A program made the translations under genes and the position numbers. A stretch of DNA of 36,133 bases. Origin: an uncultured Clostridia bacterium. Lineage in GTDB: Bacteria > Bacillota > Clostridia > Christensenellales > UBA1242. Each line of letters begins with the position of its first letter. The first letter of the stretch is position 1. The stretch spans positions 1 to 36,133 of the forward strand of contig CALVTJ010000002.1 in assembly GCA_944362545.1 (NCBI GenBank), in the 5' to 3' direction. Of the stretch, positions 7,076 to 15,226 are shown in pieces. The notes beneath the pieces are model-generated. The model saw nothing but the letters and a program-made list of their open reading frames with translations, did no database searches and had not been told where the DNA came from.

Positions 7076-8046
7076 AAGATGTTATTGAGACAGATTATGT
7101 CATTGAAACACAAAGCCTCACAAAAGACTATGGCATGGGGCGTGGAATTTTTGATATCAATTTGAAAATCAAAAAGGGCGAAATGGTCGGCTTTGTCGGC
7201 ACAAATGGTTCGGGAAAAACCACAACAATTCGCTGTCTTATGGGCTTTATCAAACCGACAGATGGGCACGCATATGTGTGCGGAATGGAATCTTGGAAAA
7301 ATGCCAGCGATGTTGCAAAGCATGTCGGCTATGTTCCGGGCGAAATTGCTTTTCCAGATTTGCCAACAGGCACTGCATTTTTGAAAAGTCAGGCAGAATA
7401 CTTCAAAATCAAAGACATGTCCTATGCAAACAGCCTTGTGGAAAAACTGCAACTTGACACGAGAGCAAATCTCAAGCGCATGAGCAAGGGCATGAAGCAA
7501 AAGACCGCGCTTGTGGCGGCACTTATGAACAACGCTGATATCTTGCTCTTGGATGAGCCGACTACTGGACTTGACCCACTTATGCGAAACGCCTTTTTGG
7601 ACATCATTAAAGAGGAACACAAAAAGGGTAAAACGATTTTCATGAGCAGTCATATGTTTAATGAAGTGGAAGAGACCTGTGATCGCGTGGCACTTATCAG
7701 TGATGGGCACCTTGTTGACATGGTGGACATGAAAAAAATTAAAAATCGACCAAGTCGAGATTTTAAGGTGGAGTTTTTAAATGAAAAGGACTATTTGGCG
7801 TTTAAAAAACTTGGCTACAAAATCATTCGCGACCAAGAAAAATATTATCAAGTGACTGTCAACATCAAACACAAAGACATCAACAAACTTTTCAAAGACT
7901 TGTCAAAGTTTGATGTGAAATTTATTTCAGAAGTCAAATACACTTTGGAAAAATACTTCCGCGAAGTGCTGGCAAAGAAAAAACTTGTCGACAAACAAAA
8001 ACAGGTGGATGAACTTTCTGGGAAAAAGGAGGAAAAAGATGTTTAA
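7072..8046 (+). CDS. ABC transporter ATP-binding protein (exporter, subunit 2)
   Basis: This 324-residue ATPase starts at GTG 7072, overlapping the previous stop, with GGAGG a few bases upstream. It has Walker A GTNGSGKTT (43-51), a modified signature MSKGMKQK, Walker B ILLLDEPTTGLD and H-loop FMSSHMF. A lysine-rich C-terminal tail of about 20 residues is not shared with subunit 1. Its stop overlaps the permease start by 8 bases, so all three genes should be translated together. Motifs for ATP hydrolysis are intact in both ATPases. Confidence 0.85.
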   Translation: MKDVIETDYVIETQSLTKDYGMGRGIFDINLKIKKGEMVGFVGTNGSGKTTTIRCLMGFIKPTDGHAYVCGMESWKNASDVAKHVGYVPGEIAFPDLPTGTAFLKSQAEYFKIKDMSYANSLVEKLQLDTRANLKRMSKGMKQKTALVAALMNNADILLLDEPTTGLDPLMRNAFLDIIKEEHKKGKTIFMSSHMFNEVEETCDRVALISDGHLVDMVDMKKIKNRPSRDFKVEFLNEKDYLAFKKLGYKIIRDQEKYYQVTVNIKHKDINKLFKDLSKFDVKFISEVKYTLEKYFREVLAKKKLVDKQKQVDELSGKKEEKDV

Positions 8047-9628
8047 CAAAGCACTTTTCAAACAATCGTGCAAAGCAAACGGAATTATGTGGGCAATCAT
8101 TACATTTGCCACTTGCTTTATGCTGGCGTGCGTGATGATTATTTCCGGCAATGGCAATTTAACAAAATTGACCGGAAGCATGAGCAGTTCCATTATTGAA
8201 AGCACAGTTGAAACAACTATGGAAGATAGAGGACTCAATTATTATTTGATTTCTGTTGATGCTTTGCAAAGATATGATGCAAGGTACAATTCGACACAAA
8301 ACAATTTGATGGCTCTTATGCAGTTCTTCCAAAATGATATTCCTGCTATACTTGAAGAAAATGGATTTGAGCAAGATGAAAATGGTGAGTATCCACAGGG
8401 GGCTTTGGAATTGCAGGGACTGATTTTGACGGTCTTGAATCCAGATTTGACAAGTGTCGCTCCATTTTTGCCAAGTTTGGGAATTGACATTGACCCAAAT
8501 ATGTTTAAGGAATTTTATGAAAGTCATGGTGAAGAAGCTCCAACTTATGATGTAAGTCAGGTTGACAGCGAAAACAGACTTGATTACATCAAAGATTACG
8601 CGCAGAAAAATGCTTCAATTTATCTTGCTGGGAACATGAGTTCAGATGAAGTTGCACAATCTATCATTGATGGAACAGAAGAAAGTGGTGGCTTGAAAAA
8701 TTATGGCATCACACTTGATGACTACAAAACTCAATTTGTCTATGATGATGGAAGCGGACAGATGGTGTCAAAGTTTACGGGCGATACAGGTTATGCCTAT
8801 ATCAAAGACCTTTCAAACACCGCCATTGTCACACTGCGCGCAAGAGTGGACTATGAATTGTCAAAAAACGATGGAAGACCAGAAACTGAAATCACTCAAG
8901 AAATCATTGGTGACTTGACACAGACCTTCCTTGACACATTGCCGGATGAAATTTCACAGTCTTTGCGTGAAATTGGAGAACTTGACATTTACAGCATGAT
9001 TGTCGGCACAATTTTCTATAACATTGCTGGACTTTTGCTTCCAATGATTTACATGATTATGTGTGCAAACAACTTGATTGCAGGACAGGTGGACAGAGGC
9101 TCAATGGCTTATGTGCTTTCAACTTCGGTCAAAAGAAAACAAGTGGTCTTTACACAGGCTATGTTTTTGATTGGCTCACTGTTTGCAATGTTTGCTTGCA
9201 TGACAGTTGTGTCAGTGGTATGTCTGGCAATTCTCGGACCGGCAACAGTCACACTTGGCTATGGAGAACTTTTGCTTCTCAACCTTGGCGCGTTTGTTGC
9301 TATGTTTGCAATGAGCGGAATTTCCTTCCTTGCTTCTTGCTGGTTTAATCGCACAAAATATTCTCTTGGACTTGGTGGTGGAATCAACATTTTCTTCTTG
9401 GTTGCCACAATCTTGGGGTTGTTCGGCTCATCCGCAATGCCAACAGTTGTTAGACTTGACTCACTCAATTTCTTCAATTATGTTTCCATCATCTCACTGT
9501 TTGATGTTGTGTCCATTTTGGATGGAACATTGACATTCATTTGGAAACTCGCTATTTTGCTTGGTATCGGCATTGTTTGCTACATTATTGGAGCATTCAA
9601 GTTCCAAAAGAAAGATTTGCCATTGTAA
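8039..9628 (+). CDS. ABC-2 type transporter permease
   Basis: This 529-residue membrane protein has one N-terminal membrane helix (about 12-36), a large polar domain of roughly 280 residues that should lie outside the cell, and five or more helices in the C-terminal part (from about 320), in the ABC-2 exporter permease pattern. The ATG at 8039 follows AAAAAGGAGG; an upstream in-frame start would lie within the previous gene and lacks a site. It is the only membrane subunit in the operon, so it would dimerise and pair with the two ATPases. The large external domain suggests a bulky or surface-bound substrate, which is inference. A strong terminator follows. Confidence 0.8.
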   Translation: MFNKALFKQSCKANGIMWAIITFATCFMLACVMIISGNGNLTKLTGSMSSSIIESTVETTMEDRGLNYYLISVDALQRYDARYNSTQNNLMALMQFFQNDIPAILEENGFEQDENGEYPQGALELQGLILTVLNPDLTSVAPFLPSLGIDIDPNMFKEFYESHGEEAPTYDVSQVDSENRLDYIKDYAQKNASIYLAGNMSSDEVAQSIIDGTEESGGLKNYGITLDDYKTQFVYDDGSGQMVSKFTGDTGYAYIKDLSNTAIVTLRARVDYELSKNDGRPETEITQEIIGDLTQTFLDTLPDEISQSLREIGELDIYSMIVGTIFYNIAGLLLPMIYMIMCANNLIAGQVDRGSMAYVLSTSVKRKQVVFTQAMFLIGSLFAMFACMTVVSVVCLAILGPATVTLGYGELLLLNLGAFVAMFAMSGISFLASCWFNRTKYSLGLGGGINIFFLVATILGLFGSSAMPTVVRLDSLNFFNYVSIISLFDVVSILDGTLTFIWKLAILLGIGIVCYIIGAFKFQKKDLPL

Positions 9629-9654
9629 TATACTTTGAAACAACATGATTTAAC

Positions 9655-9690
9655 AAAAAATTGGGAGGAATTCTCTCAATTTTTTTTATT
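9655..9690 (+). terminator. rho-independent terminator
   Basis: AAAATTGGGAG (9657-9667) pairs with CTCTCAATTTT (9673-9683), including one G-U pair, around a 5-base loop and is followed by a long T tract. It ends the exporter operon. Confidence 0.8.
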
Positions 9691-9731
9691 TTATTTATAC
9701 GTTTATTTTGTTTTTTCAAAAAATGAAAGTA

Positions 9732-9740
9732 TGCTATAAT
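9732..9740 (+). promoter_or_regulatory. extended -10 promoter
   Basis: TGCTATAAT (9732-9740) is an extended -10 element. No good -35 is seen at 17 bases. Transcription would begin just before the AAAAGGAG site, giving a leader of about a dozen bases. Confidence 0.5.
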
Positions 9741-9758
9741 TTTTCAAAAGGAGTTTCT

Positions 9759-10238
9759 ATGGCAACAAGAAAAAAGGCTAGCAAAACTTCATCGCGTGCA
9801 GGCAGTGCGTTTGATGACATTGCAGTGTCATCTGCTGTAAAGAAAAAGGCAAAAAGTGCAGTCAAAGGTGCAGGAACAAAAGTGCTTTTGGTGGCATTTG
9901 TGTTTTTGGTGCTAGGCGTGATTGTTGGCGGTGGTGCTTGGTGGTTTTTGTGCAGAAATGATGGTTTTTCTCTTGTTGGAAGCGAAGAAGTTTCGCTCAT
10001 GCTTGGGCAGAACTATGTCGATGAAGGTGTTGAGATTGTTGCCTTTGGTCAGGATGAGAGTGCCAGTGTGATTGTGGACACAAACTTGACTCAAAATGCG
10101 GATGGCTCTTACACCGCAGATGATGTGGGAACATATTACATCGCTTACACTTCAAATTGCTTCAAGTATGGCACACTTTTCAAAATTCAAAAGGTGCGAC
10201 TTGTCACCTTTGTTGAGGAAAGTGAAGGAGGTGAGTGA
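9759..10238 (+). CDS. membrane-anchored protein with bacterial Ig-like (DUF5011-type) domain
   Basis: This 159-residue protein has a basic, Lys/Ser/Ala-rich cytoplasmic start of about 45 residues and one membrane helix (VLLVAFVFLVLGVIVGGGAW). About 90 external residues follow: EVSLMLGQNYVDEGVEI, then ADDVGTYYIAYTSN. That tail matches the strand pattern of short bacterial Ig-like domains of the DUF5011/Cry22-type class ('v.lG..Y.D.Gv...', 'd...GtY.i.Y'). The ATG at 9759 follows AAAAGGAG. It is co-transcribed with the next gene (2-base gap), which shares the architecture of basic N-terminus plus one helix, so both products probably act together at the outer face of the membrane. Confidence 0.6.
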   Translation: MATRKKASKTSSRAGSAFDDIAVSSAVKKKAKSAVKGAGTKVLLVAFVFLVLGVIVGGGAWWFLCRNDGFSLVGSEEVSLMLGQNYVDEGVEIVAFGQDESASVIVDTNLTQNADGSYTADDVGTYYIAYTSNCFKYGTLFKIQKVRLVTFVEESEGGE

Positions 10239-10240
10239 TT

Positions 10241-11434
10241 ATGGCAAAAAAGAAGACTGCTAGCAAGTTTTTGTGGGGTGTTGTGGCTTTTGTTGTGGGT
10301 GCTGTTGGGTGTTTTTTTGTGGCAAACTATGTCACACTTCCGCTGACTGATGATGTGTCTATCAGTGAAGAAGTTTTCTATTCAAACGGCACAACTTCTT
10401 CTGTCGGTTCGGTGGATGAAGTCAAGGGTTATGGTGCTGACATTTCCATTCACTTTTTGGAACTTGGAAACAAATATACTGGCGACTGCACGCTCATTCA
10501 AACGCCACAGGCAGATGTTTTGATTGACTGCGGTTCAAAGTCAAACAGCATTGCCACTGTGTCAAATTATCTTGGTCAATATGTCACGGATGGCACGCTG
10601 GAATACGTCATTGTCACACATGCACATCAAGACCATTATGCTGGGTTTGCGACAAGCGAAAATGTGGACAGCATTTTTGATTTGTATGACTGTGAAGTGA
10701 TAATTGACTTTGCACAGACAAATCAAAAGGACACGGCAAGAACCTATCAAAATTATCTTCGTGAGAGAGATGATGAAATTGCAAACGGCGCAAAGCATTA
10801 CACTGCGCTCGACTGTGTGACAGGTGCAAATGGAGCACAAGACACATTTGAAATCGGCGATGGCATAACCCTTCAAATTTTGGACAGCAGATATTATTAT
10901 GAAGAACACAAAAGTGAAGTGGATGGCGAAAACGATTTTTCTGTGTGCTGTCTTGTCACACAAAGCCTTGACAATGGACAGAGCAAAAACTTTCTCTTTA
11001 CCGGCGATTTGGAAGCGGATGGCGAAAGTTATTTGGTGGAGATGAACGATTTGCCACAGGTAGAACTCTACAAGGCGGGTCATCATGGTTCAAAGACTTC
11101 ATCAAGCGAAACGCTCATGGCAGTTGTTCAGCCACAGATTGTCTGTGTGTGCTGTTGTGCAGGGAGCAGTGAGTACACCGATGTGGATGCAAACCAATTT
11201 CCAACTCAGATTTTCATTGACAACATCGCACCTTACACCGCACAGGTCTATGTGACCACACTGTGTGTGGATTATGCCAATGATGAGTTTACTTCAATGA
11301 ACGGAAACATTGTCTATCTTTCAAAAGGCGAAGATGAAACTGTGATGTGTTCAAACAACAACACTCCGCTCAAAGACACACAGTGGTTTTCGGAGCACCG
11401 CAACATGCCACAGTCCTGGCAAAATGTCGCATGA
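10241..11434 (+). CDS. membrane-anchored ComEC-like metallo-beta-lactamase-fold hydrolase
   Basis: This 397-residue protein has a short basic N-terminus, one membrane helix (about 10-29), and an external metallo-beta-lactamase domain. The metal motif HAHQDH (127-132) is intact. Further motifs are the early IDCG strand, FTGDLE and the GHHGSKTSS end typical of the ComEC/Rec2 C-terminal hydrolase and its stand-alone relatives. It lacks the ComEC channel domain, so it is not a DNA uptake pore. Stand-alone relatives are usually annotated as extracellular hydrolases, possibly acting on nucleic acid or phosphodiesters. ATG 10241 is preferred over an in-frame GTG at 10235 because it is 9 bases from GGAGG. 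Confidence 0.75.
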   Translation: MAKKKTASKFLWGVVAFVVGAVGCFFVANYVTLPLTDDVSISEEVFYSNGTTSSVGSVDEVKGYGADISIHFLELGNKYTGDCTLIQTPQADVLIDCGSKSNSIATVSNYLGQYVTDGTLEYVIVTHAHQDHYAGFATSENVDSIFDLYDCEVIIDFAQTNQKDTARTYQNYLRERDDEIANGAKHYTALDCVTGANGAQDTFEIGDGITLQILDSRYYYEEHKSEVDGENDFSVCCLVTQSLDNGQSKNFLFTGDLEADGESYLVEMNDLPQVELYKAGHHGSKTSSSETLMAVVQPQIVCVCCCAGSSEYTDVDANQFPTQIFIDNIAPYTAQVYVTTLCVDYANDEFTSMNGNIVYLSKGEDETVMCSNNNTPLKDTQWFSEHRNMPQSWQNVA

Positions 11435-11452
11435 TAAAATGTGTTATAATTG

Positions 11453-11481
11453 TTGACAAAATGGGCTAAAATGATTATAAT
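11453..11481 (+). promoter_or_regulatory. consensus sigma-A promoter for the aspS T-box operon
   Basis: TTGACA (11453-11458) and TATAAT (11476-11481) match the consensus at all twelve positions with the ideal 17-base spacer. Transcription should start near 11488, at the beginning of the T-box leader. Confidence 0.85.
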
Positions 11482-11487
11482 GAAAGC

Positions 11488-11687
11488 GTTTAAATGTTGA
11501 AGAAGAGAGTAATTTTGCACAAACTGTTTTTCAGAGAGGCAAGGTTGGTGAAAATTGCCAAACAGCGCAAAATGAAGGACACTTTGGAGTTTAACAAATT
11601 TGAAAGAGTGGTCGCAAGACAAATTAGGTGGCACCGCGGATAAGATTTATTCGTCCTAATGCAGATTTTTGCATTAGGATTTTTTGT
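11488..11687 (+). promoter_or_regulatory. T-box riboswitch (aspartate specifier)
   Basis: The leader has the invariant T-box AGGTGGCACCGCGG at 11626-11639, which pairs with the tRNA 3' end. In the stem I region the sequence GAAG-GAC-ACTTTGGAG places GAC (Asp) at 11578-11580 in the specifier position. The antiterminator and terminator are mutually exclusive: ATTAGG (11623-11628) can pair with CCTAAT (11655-11660), but those same bases form the terminator stem TCCTAATGCA/TGCATTAGGA (11654-11663 with 11670-11679), followed by T6. Uncharged tRNA-Asp would thus turn on aspS and asnS. Confidence 0.92.
11654..11686 (+). terminator. T-box regulated terminator
   Basis: Ten perfect base pairs (TCCTAATGCA with TGCATTAGGA), a 6-base loop and a T6 tail form the off-state of the T-box riboswitch. 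The 5' arm doubles as the 3' arm of the antiterminator. Confidence 0.88.
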
Positions 11688-11715
11688 TTTTAATGCAAAC
11701 AGTTTGGAGGAGAAT

Positions 11716-12999
11716 ATGACAACAGAAATTGCAAAACTCAAAGAAGGAAAGGTCAAATTTCAGGGCATGGTGGATGTTGTGCGTGACAAGAAAAACATCC
11801 AATTTGTCGTTTTGAGAGATTTTTCCGGCAAAATTCAAGTGACTGTGGACAAGGTCGCACATCCAGAAGTGGGCGAAGTTTTCTCACACCTTTTGACAGG
11901 CTCAACTGTCATTGTTGAAGGAAATCTTGTCAAAAGTGAATATGTTAAAATGGGTGGACAGGAAGTTTTAGCAGACAAAGTGGAAGTGACAAGCACCGCA
12001 GAAGTCTATCCTATTGGACCGGAAAGCAACATTGACCAGAGAATTGACTATCGTTGGCTGGATTTAAGACAGGAGAAAAATCACTTGCTCTTCAAAGTGC
12101 AATCGACACTGACAAATGCCATGCGAGAGTTTTTGGTAGACAACGAATTTATTGAAATTCACACTCCAAAACTGATTGCCACCGCTTCGGAGTCAGGCTC
12201 GGAAGTCTTTCAGGTGAAATACTTTGACACCTTTGCTTACCTTGCACAGAGTCCACAATTTTATAAGCAAATGGCGATGTCCAGTGGGTTTGGCAGAATT
12301 TTTGAGTGTGGACCGGTCTTTCGTGCAGAAAAGTCACACTCAAGAAAGCACGCAACCGAATTTACAAGTTTTGATGTAGAATTTTCTGGCATTGAAAGTT
12401 TTGAAGATGTCATGGAACTTGAAGAAAAAATGCTTGCTTACTCTCTTGAAAAGGTCAGTGAAAAGTTTGGAAAAGAGATAAAGGATATCTTTGGCGTGGA
12501 TGTGGTTGTGCCAACATTGCCTTTTCCAAGAATCAAACTTGCCGACCTTTATCATGAACTGGAAAAACGATATGGCTACACATGTTCAGATGAAGAAAAG
12601 GATGATTTGACAACAGAAGCAGAAAGACTTTGTGGACAGTTTGCCAAAGATGCCTATGGTCATGAGTTTTTGTTTGTGACCGACTATGGCGCAAGAAAAA
12701 GAGCGTTTTATCATTTGAGAAAAAATGGCATACCACAAGGTTATGACCTTATTTGGAAGGGTGTGGAAATCACAACTGGTGCTCAAAGAGAACATCGCTA
12801 TGAAATTCTCAAACAACAGGCAGAAGAAAAGGGTCTTGCAAAGGATGTGGAATTTTATTTGCAATTCTTCAAGTATGGGTGTTTGCCACACGGCGGGTTT
12901 GGACTTGGAATTGACAGACTGACTATGAACCTTCTTGAACTTGCAAACATCAAAGAATCGATGTTCCTGTTTAGAGGACCGGACAGACTGACACCATAG
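11716..12999 (+). CDS. aspS: aspartate--tRNA ligase, archaeal/eukaryotic-type
   Basis: This 427-residue class II synthetase charges tRNA-Asp. An N-terminal OB-fold anticodon domain (FQGMVDVVRDKKNIQFVVL) is followed by the catalytic core, with motif 2 FRAEKSHSRKHATEF and motif 3 GFGLGIDRL. It is about 430 residues and lacks the GAD insertion of the usual 590-residue bacterial AspRS, so it belongs to the archaeal/eukaryotic (AspS2) type, which some Clostridia carry. Members of this type may be discriminating or also charge tRNA-Asn. Here a separate AsnRS lies next door, so misacylation would not be needed. The ATG at 11716 follows TTTGGAGGAG. Expression is controlled by the aspartate T-box. Confidence 0.9.
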   Translation: MTTEIAKLKEGKVKFQGMVDVVRDKKNIQFVVLRDFSGKIQVTVDKVAHPEVGEVFSHLLTGSTVIVEGNLVKSEYVKMGGQEVLADKVEVTSTAEVYPIGPESNIDQRIDYRWLDLRQEKNHLLFKVQSTLTNAMREFLVDNEFIEIHTPKLIATASESGSEVFQVKYFDTFAYLAQSPQFYKQMAMSSGFGRIFECGPVFRAEKSHSRKHATEFTSFDVEFSGIESFEDVMELEEKMLAYSLEKVSEKFGKEIKDIFGVDVVVPTLPFPRIKLADLYHELEKRYGYTCSDEEKDDLTTEAERLCGQFAKDAYGHEFLFVTDYGARKRAFYHLRKNGIPQGYDLIWKGVEITTGAQREHRYEILKQQAEEKGLAKDVEFYLQFFKYGCLPHGGFGLGIDRLTMNLLELANIKESMFLFRGPDRLTP

Positions 13000-13028
13000 T
13001 TTGAAATTTTTAAAAAGGAGAGAAAAAG

Positions 13029-14417
13029 ATGAAAAGGACAGAACTTAGAGATTTGCAAAAGCATTTTGAAGATGTTGCCGGCAAAGAGATTGTTGTTTGC
13101 GGTTGGGCAAGGACAATTCGTGACAGCAAAAACATTGCATTTATTTCGCTCAATGATGGTGCTTTTAAGAGTGTGCAAATTGTTGTGGAAAGAGCAAAAA
13201 TTGCCAATTATGATGAGATTGTGAAGGAAAATGTCGGCGCATCTTTTGAAATTGTGGGCAGGGTGGTTGTCACTCCAAATGCACAACAACCTTTTGAAAT
13301 CAACGCCACAAACGTGGAAGTTTTAGGCTCTTGCGACACAGATTATCCACTTCAAAAGAAAAGGCACACAATCGAATTTTTGCGCACCATTCCAACCATA
13401 AGGGCAAGAGGAAATCTCTTTAATGCTGTCTTTCGCATCCGTTCGGTTTCGGCGTTTGCCATTCACAAATTTTTTAATGAGAGAAATTTTGTCTATGTTC
13501 ACACACCAATCATCACATCAAATGACTGCGAAGGTGCGGGTGAGATGTTTCAAGTCACCACGCTTGACCTTGACCACTTGCCGTTGAAGAATGGAAAGGT
13601 GGATTACAGCGAAGATTTTTTTGGCAAAAAGGTTTCTTTGACCGTGTCAGGACAACTCCATGAAGAGACAATCACTCATGCGTTTGGAAAGACCTACACA
13701 TTTGGACCAACATTCAGGGCGGAAGATTCCAACACCTCACGCCATGCGGCAGAATTTTGGATGATGGAACCGGAGATGTGTTTTTGTGATTTGGAAGAAC
13801 TTATGGACAACGAAGAAGAGATGATAAAGTATGTCATAAACTATGTCATGGAGCAATGTCCGGATGAACTCGAATTTTTGAACAAGTTTGTTGACAATGG
13901 GTTGTTGGAGAGATTAAAAAATGTGGTAAGTCACAAGTTTGTGAGACTTGATTACACCGAAGCAATTGAAATTTTGGGAAAAGTCAAGAACAAATTTGTC
14001 TTCCCTGTTAAGTGGGGGGTTGATTTACAGAGCGAACATGAAAGATATCTCACCGAAGAAGTTTTCAAAAAACCGGTCTTTTTGAAGAATTATCCGAAGG
14101 ACATCAAGGCGTTTTATATGAGACAAAACGATGATGGCAAAACTGTTGCAGCAGTTGATATGCTCGTGCCAGGCATTGGAGAACTTTGTGGAGGAAGTCA
14201 AAGAGAAGAAAGGCTCGAAAAACTCAAAACTCGCATTCATGAACTTGGGCTCAAAGAAGAGGACTACTCTTGGTATCTCGACACCAGACGCTATGGAACA
14301 AACATTCACTCCGGCTATGGTCTTGGTTTTGAAAGGCTTGTGATGTATCTTACAGGCATTTCAAATATCAGAGATGTGGAATTTTTCCCAAGAACTGTCG
14401 GCTCAATTCAAGAGTAG
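13029..14417 (+). CDS. asnS: asparagine--tRNA ligase
   Basis: This 462-residue class II synthetase has an N-terminal OB-fold (VVCGWARTIRDSKNIAFISLNDG), motif 2 FRAEDSNTSRHAAEFWMMEPEM and motif 3 GYGLGFERLVMYL. The AEFWMMEPE stretch and the SGQLHEE segment are characteristic of AsnRS. It starts 30 bases after aspS with AAAAAGGAGAG upstream and no promoter between, so one Asp-specific T-box appears to control both synthetases. A terminator follows the stop. Confidence 0.93.
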   Translation: MKRTELRDLQKHFEDVAGKEIVVCGWARTIRDSKNIAFISLNDGAFKSVQIVVERAKIANYDEIVKENVGASFEIVGRVVVTPNAQQPFEINATNVEVLGSCDTDYPLQKKRHTIEFLRTIPTIRARGNLFNAVFRIRSVSAFAIHKFFNERNFVYVHTPIITSNDCEGAGEMFQVTTLDLDHLPLKNGKVDYSEDFFGKKVSLTVSGQLHEETITHAFGKTYTFGPTFRAEDSNTSRHAAEFWMMEPEMCFCDLEELMDNEEEMIKYVINYVMEQCPDELEFLNKFVDNGLLERLKNVVSHKFVRLDYTEAIEILGKVKNKFVFPVKWGVDLQSEHERYLTEEVFKKPVFLKNYPKDIKAFYMRQNDDGKTVAAVDMLVPGIGELCGGSQREERLEKLKTRIHELGLKEEDYSWYLDTRRYGTNIHSGYGLGFERLVMYLTGISNIRDVEFFPRTVGSIQE

Positions 14418-14432
14418 AAATTTGATAATTGC

Positions 14433-14457
14433 AAAAAGATGCCTTGTGCATCTTTTT
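14433..14457 (+). terminator. rho-independent terminator
   Basis: AAAAAGATGC (14433-14442) pairs perfectly with GCATCTTTTT (14448-14457) around a 5-base loop, followed by further T. It ends the aspS-asnS operon. Confidence 0.85.
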
Positions 14458-14526
14458 TATACAATGAAAGGAGAAAGAGAGCAAGGACAGGTGACAAAAA
14501 AGATACAATCAAAATAAACTGAATAT

Positions 14527-14554
14527 AGGTAGCATCTTTCAAAAAATGTTGCCT
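14527..14554 (+). promoter_or_regulatory. hairpin immediately upstream of a ribosome binding site
   Basis: AGGTAGCA (14527-14534) and TGTTGCCT (14547-14554) form an 8-bp RNA stem with two G-U pairs, one base before the AGAGGAGA ribosome binding site of the BclA-like gene. It may stabilise the mRNA 5' end or modulate translation. No T tail follows, so it is not a terminator. Confidence 0.4.
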
Positions 14555-14566
14555 AGAGGAGAAAAT

Positions 14567-15067
14567 ATGTGCAGAAGATTTAATTGTTGTATCTTCAATC
14601 ATCCTATTCCAATTTTTTGCCCACAAATCAACCTTGCTTGTCAAGATGGGAACCAAATTATCAACCCAATTTTGAACGATGATTTTGGTTTCTTCAACAA
14701 TCTTTTGGGCGGTGTGGTGACTCCACAAGCCATCATTCCGATTGGATTTGTGCAAGGAAGAGGAACAGGTATTTTGCCAAGCACAACCACAGCCGGTGCT
14801 GTCACTTTGCAAGCTGGGACTTATCAAATCACTTATTCAGCAGGCGCAACAGTGCCAGCGAGCGGTTCGGTCAGCATAAAATTGACACTTAATGGTGTGG
14901 ATGTTTCGGGCTCTGTTGTCAGCGGAACGCAAACTGCTGGAAATGTCATCACTCTTGGCAGAACAATCACGTTGACTGCTCCACAAACCAGCACATTGGC
15001 ACTTGTCAACAATTCTGCGGAAAATGTCACATTTGCCGATGCAAGTTTGTTTATAAGACAGATTTAG
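14567..15067 (+). CDS. BclA C-terminal-like jelly-roll surface protein
   Basis: This 166-residue protein has a Cys-rich start (CRRFNCC...FCPQINLAC) and a C-terminal beta-sandwich of about 110 residues with strands such as VTLQAGTYQITYSAG and SVSIKLTLNGVDVSG and the end LALVNNSAENVTFADASLFI. This pattern matches the C-terminal TNF-like domain of BclA-type exosporium and surface glycoproteins in Bacillota. No collagen-like Gly-X-Y repeats and no signal peptide are present; the N-terminal cysteines may crosslink or anchor it. In spore formers such proteins coat the spore, but sporulation of this organism is inference. The ATG at 14567 follows AGAGGAGA. Confidence 0.6.
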   Translation: MCRRFNCCIFNHPIPIFCPQINLACQDGNQIINPILNDDFGFFNNLLGGVVTPQAIIPIGFVQGRGTGILPSTTTAGAVTLQAGTYQITYSAGATVPASGSVSIKLTLNGVDVSGSVVSGTQTAGNVITLGRTITLTAPQTSTLALVNNSAENVTFADASLFIRQI

Positions 15068-15088
15068 AAGATTCAAGACAAAACAAAA

Positions 15089-15110
15089 TGTGCCAAAATT
15101 TTTTGGCACA
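15089..15110. terminator. palindromic hairpin, possible terminator
   Basis: TGTGCCAAAA (15089-15098) and TTTTGGCACA (15101-15110) form a strong stem directly after the BclA-like gene. The T-run is inside the stem rather than after it on the plus strand, so terminator function is plausible but not typical. Confidence 0.5.
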
Positions 15111-15135
15111 CTACATAATTTTCTCTAAAAATTAT

Positions 15136-15186
15136 TTGATTTTTTGATTTGCTATGCTAAAATATAACTATACAAGACAGGTATAG
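15136..15186 (+). promoter_or_regulatory. promoter and small inverted repeat upstream of the recO operon
   Basis: TTGATT (15136-15141) and TAAAAT (15158-15163) are 16 bases apart. Just downstream, CTATAC (15168-15173) and GTATAG (15181-15186) form a 6-bp inverted repeat around the likely transcription start. It could be an operator or a 5' hairpin. Confidence 0.4.
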
Positions 15187-15226
15187 ATGTTTTGTTTCTA
15201 CACAAACTAGGCAAAGGAGGCATGCT

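Noticed and set aside
10235..10240. GTG start for the ComEC-like hydrolase
   Set aside because: It is only 3 bases from GGAGG, while the in-frame ATG at 10241 has a 9-base spacing and overlaps nothing.
14464..14514. Sixteen-codon ORF as a leader peptide before the BclA-like gene
   Set aside because: It has no ribosome binding site and no run of regulatory codons.
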